In this document: positions 46,410 through 58,420 of the stretch, piece by piece
Numbering within the stretch: position 1 is the first letter of the stretch
Layout: each line of letters begins with the position of its first letter
Assembly (NCBI GenBank): GCA_029532415.1
Contig: JAQOTA010000022.1
Span: 124,001-188,000, forward strand
DNA: 64,000 nucleotides
From: Marasmius tenuissimus
Lineage: Eukaryota > Basidiomycota > Agaricomycetes > Agaricales > Marasmiaceae
Direction of reading: 5' to 3'
Program-made: the position numbers and the translations under genes
Notes under the pieces: model-generated
What the model saw: only the letters and a program-made list of their open reading frames with translations
Told to the model about the DNA's origin: nothing
Databases searched by the model: none

Positions 46410-47490
46410 TCCTGGTTTGCTTGTATCTCCACTCTCACCTATTTGGTCTCTGTTACTATTTCGCTCACTGCCATTTTTTTTGCTATTCGGAGAGCTCTCT
46501 TCAATGGTTTCGTTGTAATCGCTTTTGCATCTTTTTTGACTTACCATACAGTATTTTTCATCATAGCATACTCATCGTTAACCTCTGCAGCATTTTAACT
46601 TAACCCTTGTGATATGTAACTTATATCTCTTCTTTATACTCAGCAAGTGTACCGAGTCCGAAGTTCGATTTTACTCGTAACAAGTTTGACGACCCTCCCT
46701 CGTCGAACACCAAATCTAGTGCAATCGTTCATGTAAGAAAAAGATGGAAAAGTGATCAAAATATCGAAACCAAATTCAGAATCAGATGCTTCCATTGAAC
46801 GACGTGGTGCGAGCATTTGCTCCCGTGATTACTCGTGAACTTTAGCTCCGAGAAGCAGGAAAATCCTCGACTTTATCCAATCCATTACATGGAGCGTTGT
46901 GTGGGTCAGCAGCCATTGATGCAGGTGCGTTGGACTTCCTAAACACACTCTTTCCGAGACTTACCCAGTGGTTAACAAAGTGGAGACTTCGTTTCCACTT
47001 TGCCATGATCATGTTCAACCCCTTTCAATACTCTGGATCTGATCTTCAAGATCTAACTGTTACTTGTCTCGACTAGACCCGCCGCACGCGTTTCCTCTTG
47101 ACTCTTACGGGTTTCCTTTGGGTCGTCAGGAGACTAGCTTTGAATGGATTGGAGTATAAGTCTGAGCCCTCTGGTCCTTAACGTTGACCTATATTCTTCC
47201 CTTCTTCAACTCTGCATTAGGCTCATCTTTCTCGAACGATTGCGTCTCCTCGCAGCCAGGAACGGCCCCCACGCACCCCCACGCACCTCCGCCGTGCTTT
47301 TTCCATCTGCAGGTGTCTGTCTTGATCACGCAAAGCTTTTCTGGTTTGTGCGATACAAATCAACGGCCCGCAGGAACGGATCGACAACCCACAGTGATCA
47401 TTCTTCCCAAACAGCCGCCGCCATTATTCCGAGCCTCTTTGATACTTAAAACGAGTTAAATTGCTTGTTTTTATCATCGTGACCACAAAC
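46410..47490. other. Intergenic region upstream of the pectin methylesterase
   Basis: No gene is recognised. It contains the ADA3 3' region and the pectin methylesterase promoter. Confidence 0.45.
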
Positions 47491-48787
47491 ATGCTTCTCG
47501 TCTCTCTCTCTGCCGTCTTCGTTTTCGTGCAGGCTGTGATTGCTGCATCCCGGACCTCGCCCCCGTCAGGCGCCATCGTCGTCCGGGCAGGCACCTCAAC
47601 CTCTGGTGAATTTAAGACGGTTCAATCGGCAGTCAATTCGCTGCCCAATGATAGTTCGTCGCGTTCCATCTTCATCTACCCGGGAACATACACAGAACAG
47701 GTGTACATCACCAGAGCCGGGCCTCTGACAGTGAGTTCTCGTTTCCTCGACGTCTGTCGTCTGTCTTCTAACAAACCACGTAGATCTACGGATACACCGA
47801 CGATACGTCCACCTATACCAAGAACCAAGCCACTATCACTTTCAATGCAGGAACTGATACTGCTGGCTCGAACGACGCGAGTGGAACGCTCCGAATTCAC
47901 AAGGACGATTTCAAGATGTACAACGTGAACGTAAAGAACACGAGGACCGGCATCCAAGCTGGTGCAATCAGCGAGTATGGCAACCGTGCAGGATTCTACG
48001 CCTGCTCGTTCACCGGGTACCAGGACACTCTGTACGCCAACGATGGAACTCAGGTGTACCTGAAGGGTTACATTGAAGTGAGCGTCGTCTCATCTCGTTG
48101 AGTAGATGGCTTACCGACGTGTTGACTCTAGGGCAAAACCGACTTCATCTACGGACGACGTGGACGGGCTTACTTCGGTGGAAACACCATCGCGGTTAAG
48201 GGTCCTGGGTATGTAACTGCCAGTGGTAGGCAATCAGACGATGCAGGAAGCTGTGAGTGAAACACAACTTTTTTTGCGTTGGATGAGCCTCACCTGATAA
48301 ACTCGAATGATTGTTTCTCAGACGTCTTCAACGCAAACACCATCGTTCAAGCATCTGGCGCCGAGTCTGGCACTGCCGGAGGATACTACCTTGGTCGCCC
48401 CTGGTCCCGTAAGTTAGATTTCCCCTTATGTTAGTCGAGGCACCCACTAAGAGGCTACTTACCATGATATAACAGCATACGCTAAGTAAGTTGCATTGGC
48501 TTCTTACCCTCATCGAAGTCCTAACCAGCTGTTTTAGAGTGATCTTCAAGAACACCATCCTGAACGTCGCACCCAAGAAGGAGCTCTGGAGTCTGTGGAA
48601 CGGTGACTCAGCCAGCGTGTCTAACGCCTTGCTCGCAGACTACAACACCAGTGGATCCGGAGCCAGCGGGTTGGCACGAGCTAGCTTCGCCAAGGTCTTG
48701 AGCGCTAGCGAGGCAAACAGTTATTCCATCTCCAGTGCTGTCGGAAGTGACTACGGCAACTGGGTCGATTCAGCGTACCTCGTTTGA
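47491..48787 (+). CDS. Secreted pectin methylesterase (CE8)
   Basis: This enzyme removes methyl esters from plant pectin outside the cell. Exon 1 (47491-47730) encodes the signal peptide MLLVSLSAVFVFVQAVIA and the start of the beta helix (FKTVQSAVNSLP, IFIYPGTYTEQVYI). Exon 2 (47784-48077) has YGYTDDTSTYTKNQATITF and the catalytic GYQDTLYA. Exon 3, from 48132, carries GKTDFIYGRRGRAYFGG, whose Asp is the nucleophile. Later exons give ASGRQSDD, YVFNANTIVQA, YYLGRPWS (the conserved Arg and Trp), VIFKNTILN and WSLWNGDS, ending DYGNWVDSAYLV. About 325 residues, normal for fungal CE8. The DFIYGRRG segment departs from the usual DFIFG-small-residue pattern. The start is the ATG directly before the hydrophobic core; the upstream TTG is not needed. 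Confidence 0.93.
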
Positions 48788-48973
48788 GCGGAGGGGCTGG
48801 TAGGAGAAAAGCCAATGGCGTGGAAGAGAATGCCAGAGCATGGGTAGTTTTCTGTACACACGAGGAGTCTAAAAATACATCAATCCGAAGCATAGTACCG
48901 TAGCGACAAATGAAAGCATAATCGAAAGCAAAGAAATTGGGGGGAGCTCGGGATGGCGATGACCAGCTCCTGT

Positions 48974-51564
48974 CTAGAACCCAAACTCTCCACGGTCATA
49001 CCCCACTACCTCCGAGCACCCAAGCCATTCCATCCATTCGCTCAAATGGAACGCGACTCGTCTCCGTGGCCATTTCTCCAGTTCGAAGGATGTGGAGGAC
49101 GAAGTAGTGGAGGCGGCAGGACTTGTCCGTGAACTCAGAGCAAGTTGTACTCGGTTGTCTGAATTTGCTCGCGTGATTGAAGGCAGTATCGGCCTTGCGC
49201 CTGCAGGAGCGGGCTGAGCCGCCAACGTCGAGGACAAGGGTGATGGGTGGTACGTTGTCGAGGTGTGCGAGTAGCCAGGCGTATGTGAGTGTGATAGAGT
49301 TCTTGACGGGAGAATGGGACGATTTGAGGTCATCGGGGTAGAAGAGATGGTTGTCGTCGTGGCGGGGGGGCTAGACGTCGCTGAGCTTGACCCATACTTC
49401 GATGCAGAAGACAAGGTGTCCTTCTGACTGCCCGCAAGATTACTTTTCACAGTCCAATATGTGCTCTCGAACCTGAACAGTTTGACCATCGGGAAGCCTT
49501 GCTCGATGATTTGCGCCGGGGAACGTAAAGGAGAGTCCATCAAGCCGACATAGACGAGGGAAGCTGGAATACCCGGACGGAGTTGCTATAAGGGGAGGAG
49601 TAGAAGATGAACGGAAGCTTCCTTTGTCCGACAAAAGACTGCACTCACATTGAAAAAAGCTACTGGATCCCTCTCCGCTATCATGTTGGCTCCCACGCCG
49701 TCAAATACAAGTGCCTTAACACTCCGGGGAATGAGCCAACCGCCCAGACCTGGTGCCAGATCTTTCGGCCACGAGATCGCCAAAGAGGTCAATTCAGTGA
49801 GGGTTGGAAGCACACCCCAGACACTCGAGTCGAAACCGGTTGAGCGATGAATCTCTGCATTGTGATTAGAGTGCAAAGAAGGGGTGGATGTGGAGGGAGC
49901 ACACAGAGTTAGAGAACGAAGTTCTTTGCGGCCACGCAGGAACTCGGCAATGGAAGGGAATAAATCTGGGTCATTAAGACGGCGTGAGACGCCCCCTCGA
50001 ATGGAAAATGCAAAGTGACGGAGGAACGGCAGGCTCGACGACATGGAACGGAAGGGTTGCGACAAGAGGCAGTCAACCGTGATATTCAGTGAGAGACTCT
50101 CGATCTGACGACCATGGGTCATTATGTCCGGTAGCACGTTGGTGACACTGGCTGGAATACATCCTGTAAATGAGATATGCGTAAGGTTACGCAATGCTAA
50201 AGATTCCGTCGAAGGAAATCCGCTGGTGGGGATCTGCAATGATACCTTTCGCAAGGACACGTTGTTCTGTGAAATGAAGAGGGTGGTAGAGTGAGGAGCG
50301 ACGGCAACGGCAGTCGACGAGGGATTCGAAGACGGGGAAATGAAGTTGGTGTCGTACGAGAAGTGGGCCAATTGGGTAAAGTTGAAGCCAGAGAGATCTA
50401 GAGCACCGTCTAGGATTTGTAAGGACAGACCCTTGATACGAGGCCGTGTGAATTCAAGGATGCGGATGATAGAGAGTGCGCCTTCGACGGAAGCAGTGAT
50501 GTGAACATTGCGAAGGTTGATTAGTTTGGGTAGAGCATTGGCAAGTATTCCTGTTCAGAGGACAAAGAAACACCCCGGTTGAGCGGACATGCTGGGAAAA
50601 AGAAGTACAGGCCTGAACGTACCAATATGGAAACCCGCATCGCGGTCTAATCTGAATGAAAATACTCGCAAGGTCCTGATCACAGATGCAAACGAGTTGT
50701 CTGTGATGATTCTTGCGAGGATATCTGCGCTCCGCTGCGCATGGCGATCTCTATCCATTTCCCTCCCGGACCATTCAGTTTCCTCCTCGGGATATTCGGG
50801 CGATAGTCCTGAGAAGTGAAGATCTAACTGCCTGAAGAGGAGTTGACTAGCAATGTGCGATACGGGATTAGGAACGTGAAGCAGAGTCTTGAGATCCATT
50901 CGTGGGAGAAAGAGGGCAATTTCCCTCCATATCTCTGGGGAAAATCGACTCCGCGGCAGGATAAGTGGTTGGGGAGCAAGAAGCTGAGAGCGAGAAGCAT
51001 GTCAGCTTCAGAATCAGAAAGTAACAGCGGTCAAAGCACACTTTTTCGACATTGACCGAACGCTGATGGAGTAGAGCCTGCGCTTCAGGGTTATCTGGGT
51101 CGGCAAGAAGTGCTGCTTGAAGGTCTGCTCTCATCGTTGTAAGTGTTGCTTTGAACGATTATGGTGGTGTCGAAGATACCTTCTTGCGCGCCAAAAATGA
51201 AACCGGCGGTGAGTCTAGCCCTCGCACGTATAATTCGTACTCTGGCCGTGTTTTCAGGTGAAAGCGTCGATATTGAGAGGCAAGACTGGATGGCGTTCTC
51301 GAATACGATTCTAGAGCGTCTGCGCGTGATGACCATTTTTCCCTTCAGTCTCCCTGCAATGGAATAGGCCCGGAAATACACACACCCGTCATAGTTCAGA
51401 GTTTTCATGGCGTAGAGAAGGAGGTCCACTTTTTGGTTGTCGGATAGACATAAGGCAACATCGCGGAGGCTGGCGTCGATGATGTTGGGGTTGAAGACGT
51501 TCATCGTGATGGTTTGGGGTTGAGACACCATCGCACGAGCAAATCTCGGATGCGACCATAACAT
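48974..51564 (-). CDS. F-box protein with helical-repeat N-terminus and leucine-rich body
   Basis: This is a probable substrate receptor of an SCF ubiquitin ligase. Exon 1, from 51564, encodes a helical region (DNQKVDLLLYAMKTLNYDGC, then KMVITRRRSRIVFENAIQSC). It is spliced to ATLTTMRADLQAALLADPDN and PEAQALLHQRSVNVEK, a TPR-like module common before F-boxes in Agaricomycetes. The F-box is RFSPEIWREIALFLPRMDLK and TLLHVPNPVSHIASQLLFRQ. The body has irregular Leu-rich repeats (LRNLTHISFTGCIPASVTNV, SLTLCAPSTST, LPTLTELTSLAISWP). The tail is Ser/Thr-rich and ends EWMEWLGCSEVVGYDRG. The target is unknown. Confidence 0.75.
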
Positions 51565-52322
51565 AAACCTTTGTTGTCAACCAGCCCGCGTTCTAGAAGA
51601 GCCGGGTCCAGGATTGAACTCGAGATAAGATTAGATCGGGTCGACAATCCTTGGCGATGTGTTGACGCGCGCACAAACCCACACATTCTCAGGCCCCGTT
51701 CGGCTCGTCGGATAAGATAAGGATTTCTCCGCCAAAAATATTGAAGTCCGTCAGAGAAGAATAAAATAATTATTTAGGCGCCCACAATTAGACAGGGATT
51801 TACTGGACGCCGACTCCCGCGGCACGGCCCGCTACTGAAGCTACTCACACGTCCGTGACGCTCCATAAAACAAGCAAACGCACGGACGTCAGAGATACTA
51901 CAGTCCAGCACTGAAACTGTACTGATTGACGAGTCGCAGAAGCAGATAAAGCCACCTCATGCCAGCGTTGAACGTTGAGCCCCGGCTGCTGGCCGCGAAG
52001 AATCACTGGTATCTCAACCGGGGAGCGTGTGGTTGTAGACGTTGGATGTGCGCTCGCGGCACTGGACATTGAGACTCGGGCGCGACAAAGGAATTGTGCG
52101 TATGATTCAGTGCAATGATGCTATGGACTTTGGACGAAAACAAACACCCTAGATTACCCAACGAAATAACCTATAAAATAGTCTTGAACAGTAAAATCCC
52201 ACACATTGACAACAGCAGAGTAGTCTCGTCGAATATAGATCCTCCAAGTCTCCGACCCCATCTTCAACCCCAGATACATGAAAAGTAGACAAAAATATTC
52301 TACTGGAATACATACACCAACG
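51565..52322. other. Intergenic region
   Basis: No supported gene. It holds the F-box gene promoter and the 3' flank of the LysM gene. Confidence 0.45.
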
Positions 52323-53427
52323 CTAAGATTTCAGGGCATTCTGCGTGCAGGAAAAAGAGAGGTAAGCGATTGATAGTAAGATCAAGCAGGAAATCCTTAC
52401 CTTATAATGGCAGTGCACTTGAGATTGCCCAGCGGAATAATGACACTGGGTTGCAGAGTCAAAAATGCCGACCAACTCGTAATTCGAGATCATCGTGCTA
52501 GTTTTGTCCTTAGTGCGACAAACGAATCGTAAGACGGATGGGTAACTGGCGGACGGAGTTGCTGTGCTGGTGACAGTGACTGTCGTACCATTTTTCGTTG
52601 TGGTTTCGGTGACCGTAGGTGCGGTAGCCGTCACTGTTGTTGTAACGAGGGATGTCTCCGTGGCGGTGACAATAACAAGGACTGTTGTGGTAACGGTGGT
52701 CGGAGACAGAGTCTTCTTTTCCGTCTCGGTCGAAGCAGAGAGTGTATATGTCTGAGTGAGTGTGAAGAGAGTGATGGCAATTTGGGTGGGTCCGGCGCTG
52801 GTGACGGTGCTACCGCCTCCGCCACCACTACCGCCAGAGAAGTCATCCGCGATGAGACAAAAGGGGTTGTCCTGGGTACATGCTCGTGCAATGGGGGTTG
52901 ACAGCAGAATTGAGCTTAACGACACTCCCGGCGCTCAAGCCAAAATTCTTCTCGATTTTTGAACAGGAGTCTCCCGACTGGACGGTATAGGTTTGGCTGC
53001 AACTCGTTCCTCCTCCTCCTCCTCCTCCTCCTCCTCCTCCTCCTCCTCCTCCTCCTCCACCGCCGCTACCACCAGATGAGCCGAAAGAGCTGGTCGAAAG
53101 ACAGAGCGATTGTCGAGGGTAGATATTGGTGCTGCGTGCATTGGGAACTGACGAGGGATGCGAGTTTGAAGTTCTTCTCGAGTCGCCGGGCTGGACAGTG
53201 TACTGTTGGGTACAGGTGGGCCCTCGTGGAGCCAGAGCCTGCGCAAGTTCGCGATCCTATCGCATGGTGTTGGTTTGGATCAAAAGTTCTGACTCCCTCC
53301 TTCAGAGCAGAAGACAGTGACTCAATGAGCGAGTCAGAGATCATCGGAGTAAGAATCCTTATGACGTATAAGGCAAGTAATTCAATACCGTTTTTGGCAG
53401 CACAGACCCGACAATGAGAACGCGCAT
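52323..53427 (-). pseudogene. LysM-domain secreted protein, eroded, with polyglycine linker
   Basis: The reading starts at ATG 53427 (MRVLIVGSVL, signal-like) and probably splices to 53238 (GCGCAG acceptor). The first LysM begins TCTQQYTVQPGDS, but its middle is out of frame: EKNFKLASLVSSQ is readable only in another frame. The first frame resumes as STNIYPRQSLCLS. A linker GSSGGSGGG.. then runs through 17 GGA codons. The second LysM is well preserved: SCSQTYTVQSGDSCSKIEKN, FGLSAGSVVKLNS, NPHCTSMYPGQPL. It breaks at an AAAA run (52859-52862), where dropping one base would restore CLIADDFSGG. The downstream part is Thr/Val-rich (TVTETTTKNGTTVTVTSTAT) and ends with a Cys-containing domain, RFVCRTKDKTSTMISNYELV and CHYSAGQSQVHCHYK. 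LysM proteins bind chitin or peptidoglycan. Either a decaying gene or sequence errors. Confidence 0.65.
53008..53058. repeat. Trinucleotide microsatellite, 17 x TCC
   Basis: Seventeen perfect TCC units (GGA on the coding strand) encode a run of glycine between the two LysM-like domains. Length changes in units of three would vary the linker without shifting frame. Confidence 0.95.
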
Positions 53428-54038
53428 ATTCCCAGCACGGTCAGGAATCGGCTTTGTGAGATCCTGTGTTTTGCAGTCTCAGTCTCAATACTTCGGACGT
53501 ATGGGCGTCGAAATCACCAGAGCGATCCAAAGATATGCCGAATCCTATGTGAGCCAGGTCCGAGGATATTGTTGTCAGTCCAGTAGCAAATCCGGCTACC
53601 GGAAGCAATAATACCTTGGTCTATGCTAAAGGGGCGTCTATGCCAATACCTGTACCCGTTGCACAACAAGAGAAAATAAAGCCCAAAGACCCCCACTTCC
53701 CTCATCCTCGATAACAGACGTGTTCTTCTACGCGTTTCGTTTCTTATGACAGGCTAACAGCTCCGAATACCGGCTTTTTCCGCCTTGATTCTCGAAATGA
53801 ACGAAGGACAACCCACCAGACGCGCTCTCCCTGCCCATAGCGAAATTCTGCAAAGCTTCAAGGGACCTCATTAGGCAATCTCCCCCCCATCGGCATTCCC
53901 CAATTCAGCTCTATCGGCTTGAACATGGCAATATTCGAATGGCCGTGACGGCAAACTCCGTGGATTGGAATCCTAGGACGTGATTTGGGTACGATTTCGT
54001 TCACGAAGTTCCCCGTCGTACAATAATCTTCCTCACGG
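53428..54038. other. Intergenic region
   Basis: I see no supported gene. It separates the divergent LysM and T5orf172 genes. Confidence 0.4.
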
Positions 54039-54824
54039 ATGCAGTCAGAATACTTGTCCAAGATGAACGTACCTGCGATTGCATTTCAGCATGTATCCAC
54101 ACGATCTCCCCGTAATCGACGAGAACACCTTGCGGATGTTTCCCGTGCCCTTGACGCCGTTGCGAAGAAGTACAAATCGATGTCCTTGACGTTGAAAGAG
54201 GGATGGGGACTAGTGTATGCGGTTCTGGCCTATCAACAAGGCCTGCCAAACCCATTCGTGGTGAAAGTTGGAAGGACAAAAAGGGAGTTGAAGAAGAGGA
54301 TGGCGGAGTTGCGGCGGTCCTGCAAAGGACATATGCAGCTGTCCGTCGCTGCGTGGCTGGTCCCCAGGCATATTCGCACCGGTGCGTCACCATTTACCTT
54401 CGTATCGTTCGACGTTTCTTTATTATCTGTTACTTAACATTAGGGTTTTAGAGAGGATAGCTCACGAGCTACTGGAGGCCATTGGATTGAACAGACCCAT
54501 AAGAACGTGTCAACGTTGTAGGTGGAATTACTCTGTTCTGTGGCGTATTGGTATCCAACGAAGACACCCCAAGGCCCGAGAAGACATCAAGAACTGTTCA
54601 GTTACAAGAGAAAAACGAGCTCCGCGTTGCTGTCTGTTGCGACGACGATCATCTTATTGGCAGCTCGTCTCGCACTCCGAAGCCCTCCCACCCCTTTTAC
54701 GCGCAATAATCGTTCCACGGTCAACGAACACGGCCTGTTTGGAGAAGACCTCGACGTTCGATGTTACACCGTCGACTCTCACCGACTTCAGTTTCTACAA
54801 CCGACCGTCATTGACGATTTGTGA
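54039..54824 (+). CDS. T5orf172/GIY-YIG-like domain protein
   Basis: The open exon from ATG 54039 encodes DVSRALDAVAKKYKSM, then GWGLVYAVLAYQQGLPNPFV, VKVGRTKRELKKRMAELRRS and CKGHMQLSVAAWLVP. After a GTGCGT..TTTTAG intron comes ERIAHELLEAIGLNRPIRTC. VYAV..VKVGRT..R is the core of the T5orf172 (GIY-YIG-related) domain that is expanded in mushroom genomes. A later frame gives QELFSYKRKTSSALLSVATT and IILLAARLAL, which fits the family's tail but needs one more intron after RTCQR that I could not fix. GIY-YIG relatives are nucleases; activity here is unproven. The 3' end is uncertain. Confidence 0.5.
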
Positions 54825-56918
54825 AGATGTCGGTGGCAGACGTCGGTGGCGGATACAAAGCACCCGGACCTATGAAGTTACGCAATCGGTCAATGTCTAG
54901 ATCTTGTTTTGAATCTGTATGAACGCACCTTTTCTTCTCATACTGTCCAACAATTGTGAACATCAAGATCTCGCAACGCCAAAGTCCAAGATCCTCAAAC
55001 TTGTCTCCGATCCTTCGCGTTACACAGAAGACTGCCTGTTGAATTCCAAAGGATTCCGTTGCAAACATTGGTCACAAGCAAGTCGTTCAAGCCTTTGTCA
55101 ATTTTTCGACAGTGTGCCGGCAGATAGAGCAGTAATTCACGCTCTGAGAACACAACAGCACTCGTCTATGTCGTGGTTTTCGTTTCTAAACCTTACGGTA
55201 GATCCTGCATTTCAGCGATCAACGCCGAAGCAAACGCCTATCGCCAGCCCCGATTTGAGGAGTACGCTCCTCAACGCCGTCTTCGTTCTTCAATCCTGTT
55301 TCCACACACTATCCGGCGCAAGTTCAATGGCTGATCGTTGGTCGCGGAAAAGTACGACTCCAGTTCACGAAATTGATAGGTGGATTTATCTATCAAATCT
55401 GGTATTTCCTGAACATAGAGATGAATACTTGCACAGGTCAGAGTCTGAGTGGACAACGAGCACTATAAGACCGGAAAGAACGAGACGGTCGAACATCAGT
55501 GCATGACCCTGACGGTCACTGAAAGTTATAAGCCAATCGAGAGTCAGAATGGCTGACCACGGTGGAACGATTCTATCGCAGTCTTGGTACTTGGGAATAC
55601 CATTCACGAGCCTGATCTGTTGCAGACAGTCGTTAAACTGACAATGCATTGGAGCCCCAAGTCACGCTCTGTCATTGATGGAGGCCCAGACTATTGTCCG
55701 TCAGATCGGATAAAGAGTGACTGATTAGCAGCCATCCTAATACAAGAATCGCATGGTTGTTCGTATACTGGACCTACAAGATGTCAGATATGCCTCGGGA
55801 GAGCGGACGAAGTACGAACATCAGACAAGCAGTCGACTGCGATCCGAAACGCCCAATTCGTTATGGTCTAGAAAGAGCACGGTCAGCTTCGAATCAGGGG
55901 GATCCATGGACCACCAACACTGACCAAAACACATCGACGCGATGCTCTCCGAAGAGAGAAAGACCTTACGGGCTCGTGCAGAATGGCTTGGAAGTTTCGA
56001 ACACCGTTTGAGTATCGAAGACTTTCGGTTGGCAACTGAGTACAGGAGAAGACCTGCACAACGGGCCAGTGAGTCCAGGTAAAGACCTGCACACTCTGAA
56101 TTATCGCATAGAACAAAGTTTATTGTTTGAGTGCCTTGCGCGGAAAGAAGCGGCCGAGAGTATGCACTCAACGGTAGTACGTTGATGTCATCTCGTAGGT
56201 CTAATAGAAAAGGAGATCGTCTACATCCTTGTATTTCATGAGGCATAGGAAGCGACGCAGGAGGTTTCAGAGATCTTTCGAAGACAGAAGGCCGAGGGCA
56301 CAGGATATAATGGACACGCTTCGATATTTATGTCCTTGATCAGTCGTGCTCTGCGTTGGATCAAAAGTGAGAGGAAAACCCTGGTCGGACGAGCATCTAG
56401 GATACGTACGTTTGTGTTCTGCCTCTGAACCACCCAACCTAATCAACCGGACGATTGCTAAGAACGTATTCAACTGCGAGACCTTCTTGGGAGGATTAGA
56501 TTATGATACAACGGTTTCTGCGGGCGTTGTGTTGTTTTGGTGAGTTGATGGAGTGAGACCAACATGAACGTTAGTGTAAAAGCTACCGTATTCGGACCGG
56601 CATTCGGGATCTCAGGTACGAGCCCTCGGACCAGCCTTGCTTTCCACAACGACCACCGTCGCTATATTTGATACTCTCACTCCATGATCCTCAGTACCTC
56701 AGGACTCCGAACAACTGAGGTCTTATGTTCGCATTATTGAAATAGCACGTATTAAGGTATGTGATTCATCTTTGTACGAATTTGTGTCCAACCATTTTCT
56801 CAGATTATCCGGGCTCAATCCCGAATGGTAACCTCCCGAGGCAAGCACCCTCAGAATTCGCTATGCTCTAACTTATCTTGCCCTTATCTTGCCCGTAGTA
56901 GTCATATTGAGCCTGAGG
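54825..56918. other. Region without a recognised gene
   Basis: Several open frames exist, the longest 195 codons on the + strand at 54919-55506, but none shows a family signature, intron-exon pattern or convincing codon use. They may be degenerate sequence from neighbouring elements. I do not call a gene here. Confidence 0.4.
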
Positions 56919-57450
56919 CTAAAGTTGAGGTTGTTGGGGCTGGATGGGCGGCTCCAATCGGTCCACAAACCAAGCGCCGTCATCGTTCTGCCTCAATCCT
57001 TGGGAAAGGAGGGGAACCCCGAGGATGTCTGTCCTCCTTCGAGTCGTCGAATACCGGCTCAGACCATGTGCTACCATCTCCGCCTCCACCAACGGAACCT
57101 GAAGCATCTTATATATACCCTCAAGGACATCAATGCATCGAAGTCCCTCAGCTTTGCTGAGCATCCAGTACCAATCAGGGTTAGGCGCGAATACAATTCG
57201 CATCTTATCCAGAGTGCAGTGAGGCGAGGCAGGTTGCTCGAGGGAGTATGAAGGGTTGACATGGCAGCGTCGATACGCGTCGTACAGATGCACCATATCG
57301 GACCCTTGTTGGAGGTGGAGGAATTCTCGCGAAGGTAAGTGTTCTCTGGCAACGAATACGGATGCTTCTAATTCAAACTCTCTAGATTGAACTCGCAAAA
57401 CACGACCTCTCCAACTGAGCGCAGGTCGGACGATGGCATCCCATAAACTC
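56919..57450 (-). CDS. Possible DUF6699-like protein (5' end unresolved)
   Basis: The minus strand reads SSLWDAIVRPALSWRGRVLR, then NPSYSLEQPASPHCTLDKMR, IVFAPNPDWYWMLSKAEGLR, CIDVLEGIYKMLQVPLVEAE and DGAWFVDRLEPPIQPQQPQL. The order WD..P..WRGRVL, PA.P.L..., a W-containing strand, then V/IDVL..IY..L..P is the pattern of the DUF6699 family in Agaricomycetes, whose role is unknown. An intron is likely between WRGRVL and NPSYS. The upstream end meets the transposase remnant on the other strand, so the gene may be truncated. Confidence 0.42.
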
Positions 57451-57479
57451 GAACAGCGAAGGCTAAACGCCTTAACCAT

Positions 57480-58420
57480 ACAAAGAGAACAGCTCAAAGC
57501 AGACCTAGAGGCATCAGAAGCAGAAGTCAGGCCTCTCACGAGCAAGCCCAGGAACTTGTCTCGAGACAACGCGCCTACTTCGAGACTGTCATTTCCGACA
57601 ACGTTCCCGAAGCTACGCACGGTGCGAAACCCGGGAAGAAACACCTTCTCTATCTCAACACTAATTGGATGGGCGTCGCTCTGTGGCGTAGCTGGTCCAA
57701 GTGGGGCCGTTTTGCTATAGCACGTCTTCTCAAGATACCGGTCGACGGCGTCGTTCTGACTACAAACCGCCTTGAATTCTTAAACGGTATCTGAAGAGAA
57801 AGTACCTCTCACGCTGGTTCCACCCCGCTTACCATCTCCGATTCGACTACCTCATTCTTCTCGTCTGTATACGCATTCTCTCAGGGATTTTCAACAAACG
57901 TCGGGCCCAAACGAACCGTACCTTGTGGATACACGAGCGATTCGAGGCTTATGCCGGTGGGAAGGACTGAGAAGAGTCTCGTCGCAATCGCGAAGTTGCT
58001 CAACGCGCTGGGGCAGGCGTTTGCTGGTACCAGATGACTCAAGGGACCAGCATGCGAACGCCACTTTTGCCCTCCGCTAAATTCTGTGCGAGTCCACTTC
58101 TGACCCTGTCGCCTTTCTCCCGCGCTCTCTCTCTTCCAAATCCAACGATAACTCCTACGTTCTTTCTCTACGTCGGAACGGTCAAGGCTCACGCTCGTGT
58201 CTGCGCTTCCAGTTAGACGGCGGGGCCTGTAAACACCTGCGAGCCACGCGTATCATTGTCGACCACTCGATTTCCCATGCCAATGTTCGGCCTCTGTTCT
58301 ATCCCTCATCCCTGGCTGAAGGACTTTTCGTTCAAGACAAATTGTTGGGTGAGCCCAAAGCCTCCAGCTCTACCTCTGTAGCACTGCTGCCCCCTTCCGT
58401 TGCCTCATTCCTCGAGCTTC
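57480..58420 (+). mobile_element. Dead MULE-like DNA transposase fragment with SWIM-type zinc finger
   Basis: Readable segments in changing frames: HEQAQELVSRQRAYFETVIS, HLLYLNTNWMGVALWRSWSK, WGRFAIARLLKIPVDGVVLT and TNRLEFLNGI. A single missing base near 57791 creates a stop; after it the other frame continues LKRKYLSRWFHPAYHLRFDY and LILLVCIRILSGIF. Farther on, CLRFQLDGGACKHLRATRII is a SWIM-like CxH finger, then PLFYPSSLAEGLF. This order (transposase C-terminal helices, then SWIM) is typical of MULE-type transposases of basidiomycetes. No N-terminal catalytic DDE part or terminal repeats were found. The copy cannot encode a working enzyme. Confidence 0.6.

Noticed and set aside
53008..53058. 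Regular repeat array that could be mistaken for a CRISPR or satellite
   Set aside because: It is a plain (TCC)17 microsatellite in a coding linker, with no spacers.
54919..55506. 195-codon + strand frame
   Set aside because: Composition looks random, there are no recognisable motifs and no neighbouring exons.
57450..57644. Extension of the DUF6699-like frame to a start at 57644
   Set aside because: This part is antisense to the transposase fragment and has no DUF6699-like pattern.
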